A stretch of 64,000 bases of DNA from Epinephelus fuscoguttatus (GCF_011397635.1 NC_064757.1:31263339-31327338); one strand, 5' to 3'; counted from the first letter of the stretch, positions 11,134-25,605 are shown. The notes: generated by a model not told the origin, from the sequence alone. Program-made: numbers and translations.

Positions 11134-13390
11134 TAATATTACTCCGAGGTTTCTTACGGTAGTGCTAGAGGCCAGAGCAATGCCATCTAGAGAAACTGTG
11201 TCATCAGATAAAGAGTCTCTGAGTTGTTTGGGGCCAAGAACAATAACTTCAGTTTTGTCTGAATTTAACATCAGGAAATTGGTGCTCATCCAAGTTTTTA
11301 TGTCTTTAAGGCAGTTATGGAGTTTAGTTAATTGATTACTTTCTTCTGGCTTCATTGATAAATACAACTGAGTATCATCCGCATAACAATGGAAATTTAT
11401 AGAGTGATTTCTAATGATGTTGCCTAAAGGAAGCATATATAGAGTAAATAGGATTGGTCCAAGCACAGCACCAAAACGAACTTTGGTACCTAAGGACGAT
11501 TCATTATGAACGTCAACAAACTGAAAACGATCAGATAAATAAGATTTAAACAGCTCAGTGCAGAACCTTTTAGGCCAATTAAGTGATCCAGTCTCTGCAG
11601 TAGAATTTGATGGTCAATTGTGTCAAATGCCGCACTAAGATCTAATAAAACAAGTACAGAGACAAGACCTTTGTCTGAAGCAATCAGAAGGTCATTTGTA
11701 ATTTTAACTAGAGCTGTCTCAGTGCTATGATGCACTCTAAATCCTGACTGAAATTCCTCAAATAAATTATTATCATGGAGAAAATCACACAGCTGGTCTG
11801 CGACTACTTTCTCAAGGATCTTTGACATAAAGGGAAGATTAGATATTGGTCTATAGTTGGCTAACACCTCTGGATCTAGGGTGGGCTTTTTTAGTAGAGG
11901 TTTAATTACAGCTATCTTAAAAGACTGTGGTACATAGCCTGTTAATAAGGATATATTGATCATATCTAATATATGAGTGTTAACTAAAGGAAAGACCTCC
12001 TTAAGTAGCCTAGTTGGGATGGGGTCTAAGAGACACGTTGATGATTTAGATGAAGAAATCACTGCGGTCAATTCTTGAAGAGAAATTGGGGAGAAGCAAT
12101 CTAAATATACAGTACAGGCCAAAAGTTTGGACACACCTTCTCATTCAATGCGTTTTCTTTATTTTCATGACTATTTACATTGTAGATTCTCACTGAAGGC
12201 ATCAAAACTATGAATGAACACATGTGGAGTTATGTACTTAACAAAAAAAGGTGAAATAACTGAAAACATGTTTTATATTCTAGTTTCTTCAAAATAGCCA
12301 CCCTTTGCTCTGATTACTGCTTTGCACACTCTTGGCATTCTCTCCATTATAGTTTCAATTATTAACGAAACCCACATCGTTTGCTGGACACCACCTGGAC
12401 AGCCAGCGATTAAATGATGACATGCGGCTAAACATGTCATCACTGGTCAGATTTGGGAGAGGTCCAGAGAAAACTACGGAGTCCGACATTGTTTTTGCAT
12501 ATTCACACACCGAGGCAATATTAATTTTAGTGACCTCCGATTGGCGTAACCGGGTGTCATTGCCGCTGACGTGAATAACAATCTTACTGAATCTATGTTT
12601 AGCTTTAGCCAGCAGTTTTAAATTGGATTCAATGTCGCCCGCTCTGGCCCCAGGGATACGTTTGACTATGGTCGCTGGTGTTGCTAACTTCACGTTTCTC
12701 AGAATAGAGCTGCCAGTAACCAGAGTTTTATCCTCAGCGGGTGTGTCGCTGAGTGGGGAAAAGTGGTTGGAAACGTGAACAGGCTGGTGGTGAGCCGTGG
12801 GCTTCGGCTTGGAGCTGTGCTTCTGGCAAACCGTAACCCAACCTCCCGGCTGAACGGGAGTTACCGGAGTACAGTTAGCAGAGGCCAAGGCTATGCTATG
12901 TGGCTCCGCACCGGCTACAGGGGGCTGGCTAACTACCGCAGCTACTGAATGGTTTTCCATGGTGCGGAGCCGCGCTTCTAATTCACTAAGCCTCGCCTCC
13001 AACGCAGCAAATAAGCTACACTTGTTACAATTACCACTGTCGTTAAAGGAGGCAGAGGCATAACTGAACATTTGGCACACCGAGCAATCAAGAGCAGAGG
13101 GAGAAGCCATCGCTAACTTTAAAGCAAATGTAGCTACCAAGGCTAGTAACGTGCAAACATCAGCTAAGAGATTAGCGAGAAAGTCGTAAAAAGGAGGAGA
13201 GCTATAAGTGCTTAAACAGAACCAGTGTGGGTTAAGACTTGAAGTAGACGTTAAAGCAACTGAAGTGAGAAAGCAGGCTACTAGAATTCACCAGAGCAGT
13301 ACAGAGACGCTGTCACAGAAACACCGGAAATGACACAACTCGCTTACTGCAATACGTCAGCACGTACAGTCGTGGTCCTTCAGCACTGTG
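11134..13390 (-). mobile_element. L2-like LINE, copy 1, internally deleted
   Basis: Reading on the minus strand, ORF1 is at 13110-12355 and reverse transcriptase at 12134-11490 and 11466-11120. ORF1 begins MASPSALDC, has paired Cys motifs, and an SGNH esterase-like part (TGSSILRN, then VSGNDTRLR). The reverse transcriptase includes YRPISNLPF, DLSAAFDTIDH and the CYADDTQLYLS catalytic box. Compared with copy 2 (19.9-24.15 kb), about 1.6 kb of endonuclease and N-terminal RT sequence is missing and replaced by a Tc1-type end at 12110-12350. The 3' end is lost at 11134. A one-base deletion after ALS shifts the RT frame, and copy 2 has the same lesion. Confidence 0.8.
12110..12350. mobile_element. 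Single end of a Tc1-like element replacing LINE sequence
   Basis: After a TA at 12108-12109 the sequence starts CAGTACAGGCCAAAAGTTTG, a terminal inverted repeat I recognise from a common fish Tc1 family. It runs about 240 bp to CATTCTCTCCAT and then returns directly to LINE ORF1 sequence (AATTATTAACGAAACCC). There is no second inverted end. Confidence 0.75.
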
Positions 13391-13650
13391 TCCAACCGTT
13401 GTCAGGCAGTTGGAGATCAGACCCTCGGCGATATCCTGTTGTCTTCTTCTGGAACTGTGACAGACATTCTCACTTTGACCTCAACACATATTGACGTGCT
13501 TGGTAATGGACTTTCCACTTCCACATACAACGTACCCTGGGTGCACTGGTTGTTGACAGTCTGACACAGCATGTCAAGTTCTGCCTGTTACATGCATTGT
13601 CTTCTTTCAGAGTACACTTGTGTTTTCACAGGAAATTTAACATTTACATA

Positions 13651-15282
<1,632 letters not shown>

Positions 15283-15564
15283 TAAAGTCTCCTTCAAAAT
15301 AAGCGCACTATGTCAGTACAACACCACAAATTGACGTTTCTTTCCTTCAACAACAAACACACATGGTTGGGTTTAGACAACAAAAGCACGTGGTTAGGTT
15401 TAGGAAAAAAGAGGCTTTAGAATCTTGCAGGACACAAACACCTTTCTCCCAGATCAAAGTCAGTGTTTGTTGGACCCCTCCATCATTCCTCCTGCCCGCT
15501 ATGCTTGGACTTTCGCCTCCTCAACTTTTGTCCTCGTCCCGCTGCGTTTCCCCCTGATGCCGCT

Positions 15565-16165
15565 GGGTGCCATTAAATTATAATGGCAACCGGTTGCGTA
15601 TCATGCTGACGTTAAAGGGCGCCTTTATTCATTGGTTTCTGACACCGCAAGTCACTGCCAAAGCACTGTATTTCAACAACTTTGGAATGAGACCTGGCTC
15701 ACCACTATGGCACAAGACTTGGGCAGCTCGAAAACAAATGGAGCAGAGTAGCTGCAACGTGCTGCAGTTGTGTTTATCGGCGGCTCGCAAACCAAGTTTA
15801 AAGGTACATGTAACACCACCCACTGTGTCGGGTGTGCAGATACTGTCCTTGTGAAGTCAATGAAAGCAGTCTGGCTCCGTGTTATCAGCGCTATTTATCA
15901 GCTATAATTTTAATTATTGGAATAATGCATATTTATAAAAATGTCCAATTATCAGCTGATTATTTATCGGCCCAATACATATTGCGCATCCTTATTCTCT
16001 ATACATCCATGTATCTCCTAAAGAGGCAGGGCAGTGGCAAGACCCATGTGACACAGATACAGGAAATGAATGTAAAGTGAGTCATCCATGCTTATCGATG
16101 GTCTCTGTTTTTAAGCACTGGGTGTATTTGTGTTACTTGTCAACAGACAGAGAGAAAGAAAAAAG

Positions 16166-16219
<54 letters not shown>

Positions 16220-16430
16220 AAGCACTGGGCAGTGACTGTGGATGTGTGTGTACTTCAGAGTGAAATAAACAGCCCGGCTTACATATACAGTAAAAAAATG
16301 TGATAACCACACCCTCCACAGCCCACTGAATATGCTCAGAGTTTAAGCATCACATGTTGTTAGTGCAGTCCTGTGCATGTTTCAGTTTTCTTCAACATCT
16401 GCGTGGCTTTTTCTGGGAAGTGATGTGGGA
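15565..16430. other. Unassigned stretch with (GT)n before Ly6 copy 2
   Basis: No gene is seen. Part of 15880-16000 (TTATCAGCTGATTATTTATCGGCCC) looks like the end of an old DNA transposon, and a (GT)n microsatellite occupies about 16171-16216. The last 100 bases resemble the distal promoter of the other Ly6 copies. Confidence 0.4.
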
Positions 16431-16573
16431 GGAGGCTTCCTGGGCAGGACTCTGAAGAAAATTTGTTGTGAGACTGAGAAGTTGCACAATACAAGGAGAG
16501 ATCTGGAAGAGTTCACATCTTGTCTCTAGTTCTCACAGGGTTGATTAAAAGTCTTTTTCTCTCTCCGTTCACA

Positions 16574-17383
16574 ATGAAGTTTTTTGGAGCTCTGATCCTC
16601 TTCATGACTCTGTCTGCAGGTAAGAACAGCTTATGCTTTGGCTTGACATTGTAACACAAATAAATAAAAAGTAATTATGGTTGTGGCTTCTGGTTAATAA
16701 TTTGATATATTTATATTTAATTTTGAATATTAATAAAAGGATGAAGTATTTGGATTTTAAAACACAATGTGCAAACACTTCCAGAATGCTCTTCTACTTT
16801 TTTTTGTTTATTTGTTGTGTTTTTGTTTTGTTTGGTTTGCTTTCTCCCCTAAAAGTACTAAAAAAAGTCCCTCACTGCACAAACATTTGACCCCGCCCAT
16901 GTTGAGTGCAGCACAAATTACGGCAGTGGAAAATTTAAAAATGTTCATTTAGATGTCTTCTCTCTATTTTTGTGTAGCATGTGGACTGAGATGCTACTCA
17001 TGTTCAGGCCTCCAGTGCGCAGACGAGGAAGACTGTCCACCCGAATCTGACCGTTGTGCCGTAAGTGATCTGAATGGTGAGTTGTTCCTCCACAGCTAAT
17101 ATTAAGTATTTTAAATAAATAATTTATCTATCTGAGCTGATAAATTGCTGTACTAAACACCTGGTGGCTTTTATTGTTAATGAAACTGGGGGTTTTCCCA
17201 TCATGTATTGCAGGTTACATCGCCAGGAGCTGCATGATCAGTAGTTCATGTAATAGTCCCACAAGGTGCTGTAGGGGGGACTTGTGTAATGACAACCAGT
17301 TTGCTCAATCCAACGCCACACCCACTGCATCCATTGTCCTCCTCCTGCTGGTATCCTCAGCCATCGTCACACTCTCTCTCTGA
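16574..17383 (+). CDS. Ly6/uPAR-like GPI-anchored protein, copy 2, intact
   Basis: There are three coding exons: 16574-16619, 16978-17076 and 17214-17383, all with GT-AG borders and matching phases (1, 1), giving 104 residues. The signal peptide MKFFGALILFMTLSA is followed by LRCYSC, then Cys residues in QC, DC, RC, SC and SC positions, CC and LCN, the ten-Cys three-finger pattern of Ly6/uPAR proteins. The C-terminal hydrophobic segment (IVLLLLVSSAIVTLSL) ending at the stop is a GPI-attachment signal. An in-exon GTAAGT at 17061 could act as a cryptic donor. Its exon 3 is longer than the paralogues by an insert after LCN. Ligand and tissue are unknown. CD59, PSCA or Bouncer-like roles cannot be told apart from sequence alone. 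Confidence 0.85.
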
Positions 17384-17499
17384 GGCTCTGGAGCAGCTAC
17401 AGTTCAAGAATATGTTTTTTATCCAGCTTATATAAGAATAAACATATTTCCAAAATGTAAACGTTGTGAAGGACTGCAGATCAATGTCTGTTAAATAAA

Positions 17500-17870
17500 A
17501 ACACAACATAATCTACCATTGAATTGTCTAATTCTTCAAGTTCTGCATTTCACCTCACTGTTTAGACTCATGGAAATATGAGTGACAGAACACAACATAA
17601 AATATAAACAGTGATGAGCATAATTGAATGACACGAATTACCAAATTACATGGTTAGTTGCTGCAGACTTTGAAAGTTCTTTGATGAACATGATCCTGAT
17701 TTTAATTTTTTGACATTATTGCAAAGACCAGATATATGTAAACATTATCAAGAGAAAGATTTCAAGTTGATATGTCAAAATTCTCCATGCCCTGACATAT
17801 CAAAAACATTTTCAGTTTACCCAAGAATTGTGATGATTTAAGCCACTATCTCTCATGTCTAAACCATAGA
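17500..17870. other. 3' flank of Ly6 copy 2
   Basis: After the poly(A) signals (AATAAACAT near 17440, AATAAAAAC near 17495) the sequence is AT-rich with no gene or recognisable repeat until the LINE fragment begins. Confidence 0.35.
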
Positions 17871-17879
17871 TTTTCGATT

Positions 17880-19555
17880 ATAGCATTAATTTAAACTTGG
17901 CTAAATGGATCTATGGTATCTTTATATAAAATATCTGATTATAAAGCTGTTCATTTTACAAGGGAAGTAAGAACTGGAGGAGGTGTATCACTATTTATTC
18001 ACGAAGATTATCAGTTTATCAGCAGAGATGATCTTGGGAATTTTGAATCTTTTGTAGCAGAATGTATTTTTACTGAACTCATTTCTTGCCCATCTCTTGA
18101 GAGGCGAAATGTAATCATAGGGGCTATTTACCATCCACCTAATACAGACGTTGATCTTTTCAATCAGCAATTAACAGATATGCTTGAGGTTGTCTCAAAA
18201 GAGGGTAAGGTCTGTTACCTTATTGGTGATTTTAACATCAATCTGTTTAAGAGAGAGAGTCTCCCACAGACTGCAGAATTCTTAAATGCAATGTATTCCA
18301 ATTATTTTTATCATTTAATTCATATGGCAACTAGGATCTCTGATACAACTTCAATAGACAATATTTTTACTAACTTCTTTGACTGGGAATTGAAAAGTGG
18401 TATATTATACACTGATATTTCTGATCATCTGTCTATTTTTAGTGTAGTTCATAAAATGCAAGAATCAAAAAAGTCAGCAACTGTTACTTATAAGAGATTA
18501 TACACCAAGATTATAAAATTATAAAATATATTTCTCAAAGAAATTTCAAGAATCAACAAATAATATAAAAGCTACATCGAATACATTAAATCAATTGTTA
18601 AATAAAAAAAATGAAAACATCATTGGGTTCTGGCTCTCAATTTTTGAGTGGGGATAAACTGATCAGTGATCCGCATGAAATTTCCTGTGGTTTTAATAAT
18701 TTCTTTGCAAATGTGGGCGCCTTTCTCTCAAATAAAACTGATATCACTGAGGGTAGTCCTTTAGATTATTTAGGAAAACACTATCCCTGTATATTACAGT
18801 TTAACCCTCCACAATTAATTCAAGTAATATTATTAAGAATTTAAAAAACACCTCAGCTGGCCACGATGAAATCAGTGTTTCATTAGTAAAGGATGTGTCA
18901 GACTACATACTGGAACCTCTCAACCATATTCTAGGCCGATCTTTGGCAACCAGTGTTGTTCCTAAAGAGCTAAAAAAGAAAAAGCAAAAATTGTACCATT
19001 GTTTAAAACTGGTGATCAAAGCAATTTCACAAACTATCGACCTATATCCATTTTACCTTGTTTTTCAAAAATCCTTGAGAAGTTAATTTACAGTAGAGTA
19101 TTAAAACATTTACAAGAAAATAATATCTTATACGAACGTCAATATGGATTTAGAAAGCACAGTTCAGATCATGCCTTAACGTTCCTTCTGGTCCCGCTTA
19201 AAGAGTATTACACAGTCAGGATCACTCTTATGTGGCTGGACTACTTCACCCGTACTCTTCAGCTTGCTCTCTTCAGTCTAGTACACTAGATTTGTTGTCT
19301 GTCCCATGGTGATCATGCCTTTGCGACTATAGCACCTCAGTATTGGAATGCTCTGCCTGCCCCCTTATAGTCTGCTGACTCTGATTTCTTTTGAGATGCA
19401 CCTGTTTAGACAGGTGTTTGGGTAACTTGTCCCAAACTGCATTTTATTTTATTATTTATCTATTTATTTTCTGTGTATTGTTGTTGTGGTTTTTTTTCTG
19501 TGCAAATAGTTTGCTAGTTGTGCTAGTAGTTGTCAACGACCTCTAATGAATGCTG
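17880..19555 (+). mobile_element. Jockey-superfamily LINE remnant (endonuclease and RT pieces)
   Basis: 17913-18524 reads as an APE-type endonuclease domain (GGGVSLFIHEDY, VIIGAIYHPPNTD, IGDFNINLFK, ending in DISDHLSIF). After a gap, 18611-18840 gives the linker NNFFANVGAFLSN, and 18840-19160 in shifting frames gives RT pieces (SAGHDEIS, NYRPISILPCFSK, YGFRKHSSDHAL). About 19190-19555 is a different LINE 3' part (a phrase like APQYWNALPAPL, then an AT-rich tail). The pieces are broken by frameshifts and belong to at least two elements joined by deletion. Confidence 0.65.
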
Positions 19556-19873
19556 ACGTAGGCATGTGATCAATTCTTGTGTTGCTGGACTTAAGTGCGG
19601 CCTTTGACACAATAGATCATGGCATTCCTTTAGATAGACTGAGGCACTGGTTGGGCGTATCTGGCACTGACCTAAACTGATTCGTTTCATACTTGTCAGA
19701 CAGGAAGTTTTGTGTGTCTGTTAACAGTGTCTGTCATCCATTTCCCATATCAAGTACAGTGTGCCTCAAAGGACAATCTTTGGTCCTATCTTGTTCTCAT
19801 TATATATGCTCCCCTTGGGTGATGTCATCCGTCGACATGGTGTCTCTTTCCACTGTTATGCAGATGACACTCA

Positions 19874-20152
19874 ATCAATCAATCAATCAATTTTATTTAT
19901 AAAGCCCAATATCACAAATCACAATTTGCCTCACAGGACTTTACAGCATACAACATCCCTCTGTCCTTATGACCCTCGCAGTGGATAAGGAAAAACTCCC
20001 CAAAAAAAACCCTTTAACGGGGAAAAAAAACGGTAGAAACCTCAGGAAGAGCAACTGAGGAGGGATCCCTCTTCCAGGATGGACAGACATGCAATAGATG
20101 TCGTACAGAACAGATCAGCATAATAAATTAACAGTAATCCGTATGACACAAT

Positions 20153-20222
<70 letters not shown>

Positions 20223-20412
20223 GGTAGTGACAGTAGCTTACAACAACATTATTGAAAGTAATAATATTATAGTTATAGTTCTGGCTACTGCGGTACAATA
20301 TGTTGAAAGTATGTATTAATATCTGGCAGTATACATGTGTGACAATAATCATATGTGTATAATAACAGTAGAAGTATGACTAATGACTAATGATGGCAGC
20401 AGCAGGAGGCAT

Positions 20413-20471
<59 letters not shown>

Positions 20472-23400
20472 AGAGAAGGTGCCCGGTGTATTATAGGGGG
20501 GTCCTCCGGCAGACTAGGCCTAAGTCAGCCTAACTAGGGGCTGGTACAGGGCAAGCCTGAGCCAGCCCTAACTATAAGCTTTATCAAAGAGGAAAGTCTT
20601 AAGTCTAGTCTTAAATGTGGAGACGGTGTCTGCCTCCCGGACCGTAACATGAAGATGATTCCACAGGAGAGGAGCCTGATAGCTAAAGGCTCTAGCTCCT
20701 GATCTACTTTTGGAGACTTTAGGGACCACGAGTAACCCTGCGTTCTCAGAGCGCAATGTTCTGGTGGGATAATATGGCACTATGAGCTCTCTAAGATATG
20801 ATGGAGCTTGACCATTTAGAGCTTTATAAGTTAACAGTAGGATTTTAAATCCAATTCTGGATTTTACAGGGAGCCAGTGCAGAAAAGCTAAAACAGGAGA
20901 AATATGATTTCGTTTCTTAGTTCCTGTTAGTACACGTGCTGCTGCATTCTGGATTAGTTGAAGAGTTTTTAAGGACTTACTAGAGCTACCTGATAATAGA
21001 GAGTTACAGTAATCCAGCCTTGAGGTAACAAAAGCGTGGACCAATTTTTCTGCATCTTTTCGGGTCAGGATAGGCCTAATTTTGGCAATGTTACACAGAT
21101 GAAAAAATACAGTCCGTGAGGTTTGTTTTAAATGAGAATTAAAAAACAAATCTTGATCAAATATTACTCCGAGGTTTCTTACGGTAGCGCTAGAGGCCAG
21201 AGCAATGCCATCTAGAGAAACTATGTCATCAGATAAAGAGTCTCTGAGTTGTTTGGGGCCAAGAACAATAACTTCAGTTTTGTCTGAATTTAACATCAGG
21301 AAATTGGTGCTCATCCAAGTTTTTATGTCTTTAAGGCAGTTATGGAGTTTAGTTAATTGATTACTTTCTTCTGGCTTCATTGATAAATACAACTGAGTAT
21401 CATCCGCATAACAATGGAAATTTATAGAGTGATTTCTAATGATGTTGCCTAAAGGAAGCATATATAGAGTAAATAGGATTGGTCCGAGCACAGCACCAAA
21501 ACGAACTTTGGTACCTAAGGACGATTCATTATGAACGTCAACAAACTGAAAACGATCAGATAAATAAGATTTAAACAGCTCAGTGCAGAACCTTTTAGGC
21601 CAATTAAATGATCCAGTCTCTGCAGTAGAATTTGATGGTCAATTGTGTCAAATGCCGCACTAAGATCTAATAAAACAAGTACAGAGACAAGACCTTTGTC
21701 TGAAGCAATCAGAAGGTCATTTGTAATTTTAACTAGAGCTGTCTCAGTGCTATGATGCACTCTAAATCCTGACTGAAATTCCTCAAATAAATTATTATCA
21801 TGGAGAAAATCACACAGCTGGTCTGCGACTACTTTCTCAAGGATCTTTGACATAAAGGGAAGATTAGATATTGGTCTATAGTTGGCTAACACCTCTGGAT
21901 CTAGGGTGGGCTTTTTTAGTAGAGGTTTAATTACAGCTATCTTAAAAGACTGTGGTACATAGCCTGTTAATAAGGATATATTGATCATATCTAATATATG
22001 AGTGTTAACTAAAGGAAAGACCTCCTTAAGTAGCCTAGTTGGGATGGGGTCTAAGAGACACGTTGATGATTTAGATGAAGAAATCACTGCGGTCAATTCT
22101 TGAAGAGAAATTGGGGAGAAGCAATCTAAATATATATTAGGTTTTACAGCTGTGTTTGAGGTTAGATAGGTACTATCTGAGGACAGGAGGTCATGAATTT
22201 TGCCTCTAATAGTTAGAATTTTGTCATTAAAAAAGCTCATAAAATCATTACTGCTAAGGGCTAAAGGAATACAAGGCTCAATAGAGCTTTGACTCTCAGT
22301 CAGCCTGGCTACAGTGCTGAAAAGAAACCTGGGGTTGTTCTTATTGTCTTCTATTAATGCTGAGTAATAGTTTGCTCTGGCATTGCGGAGGCCCCTCTTA
22401 TAAGTTTTGAGACTGTCTGTCCAGATTAAACGAGATTCTTCCAGTTTGGTTAATCGCCAATTCCTTTCAAATTTTCGCGATATTTGTTTTAACTTACGGG
22501 TTTGAGAGTTATACCAAGGAGCGAACTTTCTTTGCTTTTTTAACTTCTCTTTAAGAGGAGCTACAGAGTCAAGTGTTGTTCGCAGCGAGCCTACAGCGCT
22601 ATCGACAAAATGATCAAAGTCAGTACAGGAAACCTCTGTTACTGAGGGACTTGGTATTGAATTTAATGACAGAGTAATCTTTTCCTTAAATTTTGCGACA
22701 GCACTATCTGATAAACATCTAGTATAGTAACTGTTGCTGAGTGGCGTGTAATCGAGTAAAAGAAATCAAAAGTAATCAGATAATGATCCGATAGCAAGGG
22801 ATTCTGTGGAAAGACTTTTAGGTTATCAATTTCAATTCCATACGTCAGAACTAGATCGAGGGTATGGTTAAAACAGTGAGTGGGTTCATGTACACCCTGA
22901 CTGAAGCCAATGGAGTCTAATAATGAGATAAACGCGGTAGCCAGGGAGTCATTATCAACGTCGACATGAATGTTAAAATCGCCTACAATAATAACTTTAT
23001 CTGATTTAAGAGCTAAACTGGATAAAAACTCTGAGAATTCAGATACAAATTCAGAATACGGGCCAGGAGCACGGTACACTATAACAAATAAAAGTGGCTG
23101 CGAGGTTTTCCAGGTCAGATGTAAAAGACTAAGAACGAGGCTTTCAAATGAATTATAATCTAGTTTAGGTTTAGGGCTGATTAACAGACTAGAGTTAAAA
23201 ATGGCTGCAGCTCCCCCTCCTCGGCCGCTGCCTCAAGGAATGTGGGTATTATTATGACTGGGAGGAGTGGACTCATTAAGACTAACATATTCATCTTGAC
23301 ACAGCCAGGTTTCAGTGAGACTGAGTAAATCAATATGATTATCTGATATTAATTTGTTTACTAACACTGCTTTAGACGATAGAGACCTGATATTTAACAG

Positions 23401-24151
23401 TCCGCATTTAATTCTCCTGTTTTGTCTTTCTGTCACAGAAGAGGTTTTAATTTTTATGAGGTTGTTATTTACAACTCCTCTTTGTTTAATTTTAGATTTA
23501 AATAATTGAGGTGGTCGGGAGACAGACACCGTTTGTATAAAACTATGAATACTATGGCTGGGTAACTGAACTAGAAGCTCAGAGAAGGGTATAGGACTGC
23601 GACTCTGAGTCCTGATCTCAACTCTGGGTTGTCAGGGATTTAAATTACTAATAAAGTTTGCCAGGTTCCTAGAAATGAGAGCAGCTCCATCCAAAGTGGG
23701 ATGAATGCCGTCTCTCCTCATAAGACCAGGTTTTCCCCAGAAAGTTTGCCAATTATTAACGAAACCCACATCGTTTGCTGGACACCACCTGGACAGCCAG
23801 CGATTAAATGATGACATGCGGCTAAACGTGTCATCACTGGTCAGATTTGGGAGAGGTCCAGAGAAAACTACGGAGTCCGACACCATTTTTGCATATTCAC
23901 ACACCGAGGCAATATTAATTTTAGTGACCTCCGATTGGCGTAACCGGGTGTCATTGCCGCTGACGTGAATAACAATCTTACTGAATCTACGTTTAGCTTT
24001 AGCCAGCAGTTTTAAATTGGATTCAATGTCGCCCGCTCTGGCCCCAGGGATACGTTTGACTATGGTCGCTGGTGTTGCTAACTTCACGTTTCTCAGAATA
24101 GAGCTGCCAATAACCAGAAACAGGCTGGTGGTGATAGCAGAGGCTAAGCCA
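19874..24151 (-). mobile_element. L2-like LINE, copy 2, near full length
   Basis: On the minus strand from 24151 it holds an ORF1 part (24156-23632), an APE endonuclease (23529-23233 and 23079-22663: [33 protein letters not shown]), RT (22240-21515, then 21491-20568: MLGPILFTLYMLPLG, CYADDTQLYLS, HWLPVKSRIGFKILLLTYKAL, APLLWNHLHV), a 3' region with two (GA)n runs, and a (TTGA)n tail at 19874-19896. ORF1 shows SGNH esterase marks GSSILRN, SGNDTRL and [13 protein letters not shown]. Frameshifts split RT and endonuclease, so this copy is dead. It is flanked by GACACTCA at 19866-19873 and 24152-24159. Confidence 0.85.
20157..20468. repeat. Two (GA)n microsatellites in the LINE 3' region
   Basis: Uninterrupted GA runs lie at about 20157-20218 and 20415-20468, separated by AT-rich sequence. 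Both are within the 3' untranslated part of L2 copy 2. Copy 1 lost this region, so I cannot tell whether the runs belong to the family or arose here. Confidence 0.85.
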
Positions 24152-24515
24152 GACACTCAGCTATACCTCCCTGTTAAACCAACTGACCTCAGCATGCTCT
24201 ACAGGACTGTCTGTGTGATATCAAAAATCGGATGTCGCTAAAACATACTTCTATCGGAAAGCATATCTTGACTTTATCTGAGCTGTCTATTTTATTGCTA
24301 TCTTTTTGATGTTATAGCCCATTTATTATCTTGATTTTAGTTTTGGCCTTCCTTATTTTATCTTTTACATGACATTTTGACATTTTATGGCATGTTATTG
24401 GTTTTATTCTTTTTGGGTTTTAATTGTGTTACGTTTTATTGTGCAGCACTTTGTAACTATGCTTTGAAAGGTGCTATATAATTTACATTTATTATTATTA
24501 TTACTTTATTATTTT

Positions 24516-25165
24516 ATTACTGGCACAGAATAAATGATCAGAGCAAAGGCACCAGCTCAGTGGCTGCTGATATTTATATTTTGATTTGTATTAAAATGTT
24601 TATTTGAAACAGGGAATATGGCTCACTGAGAAAGTCAGCGTTATGTCAGGTGAATTACACATTACCAGTGTTATAGTTAGTTTGTAGGAGCTTAAGCAAA
24701 GACAGACTTATTGAATAATCCATGTGCTCAGGTAGAGACGCTGTGTAGCCCGGTGTGTTTTGTCGCTGATTCAGTTCTGCAGGTTCTCTGCTGGTACACT
24801 GGAAGCAGTTTGTCTCACTCGGGATAGATTGTGCTTTTCTTGGTTCATAGTTTTTGATTGACGTGCGATTATTCGGCTTCCTTTCCCTCGCTCCTGAGCA
24901 CGTCATCAAAATGTCGTTGCATTATTCATGACGTACGACGTGGATTGCCAGGAAATATCCGATCTGTCTGTTTAGATTACAGACCTAATATCTGATTCAT
25001 ATCCGATATAGTTCCACATATGAAGGAGGCCTGAATCTGGTCTTACAATATCCGATATCATGCGTTTTTTTCCTGTTTACACGTTCGTGTTACAGATCCG
25101 ACCTGTGCCACTTGAGAGGAAAAAATCGGAATTGGGTCACTTGAACCATGTAATGTAAAGTAGGC
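24516..25165. other. Unassigned stretch after the LINE tail
   Basis: No gene. The part 24930-25150 (phrases TATCCGATCTG, ATCGGAATTGGGTCACTTGA) looks like the end of a DNA transposon I cannot name. Confidence 0.35.
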
Positions 25166-25177
25166 CATATAGGCTAA

Positions 25178-25605
25178 AATCAGGAACAACAGCAACATTT
25201 AACAAAGGTAATTGTACATAATTTGGCTTTGTTACAACTCACAAGGTTCTCTGACAAAACAGCTGTCTCATACTAAACATGTTTTCCAAACAAATACAAC
25301 ATACTAACGTTATTAACACAAGCCTATGGCATTTTACATTGTTTACATTAGCCTAGCAGCCAGCGATCTTTTCCTCTTCTCATATGAAGCCAGGGACAAC
25401 AGCAACATTTAACAAAGGTAACAGCACACAATTTGGCTCTGTTACAACTCACAAGGTTCACCGACAAAATAACTGTCTTTTACTACACATGTTTTCCAAA
25501 CAAAAACGCCTATGACATGCTAACATTATTAGCACAAGCCTATGGCATTTTACATTGTATGAATTAACCTAGTGACAAGCAGAGATTTCCTCTGAATATG
25601 AAGCC
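25178..25605. repeat. Two-copy tandem duplication of about 205 bp
   Basis: The first copy, about 25178-25381, and the second, about 25391-25600, share AGCAACATTTAACAAAGGTA, GTTACAACTCACAAGGTTC, ATGTTTTCCAAACAAA and ACAAGCCTATGGCATTTTAC in order. They differ by scattered substitutions and short indels, so the duplication is not recent. Confidence 0.8.

Larger units (their letters stand above)
19565..24515 (+). mobile_element. Host L2-like LINE fragment split by another LINE
   Basis: The left part, 19565-19873, encodes LLDLSAAFDTIDH and, after a frameshift, [10 protein letters not shown]. The right part from 24152 continues with [15 protein letters not shown] and then skips to a LINE 3' tail (GCAGCACTTTGTAACT, GGTGCTATATAA, (ATT)n) ending near 24515. 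The two halves rejoin exactly at the YADD catalytic box once the minus-strand element between them is removed. The element is truncated and defective. Confidence 0.75.

Noticed and set aside
16574-17383. Calling the Ly6 copies snake-type toxins
   Set aside because: They share only the three-finger fold. The GPI-attachment tail and fish Ly6 gene structure mark them as host membrane proteins.
20157-20468. (GA)n runs as a CRISPR-like or regulatory array
   Set aside because: They are simple dinucleotide repeats in a LINE 3' region, with no spacers.
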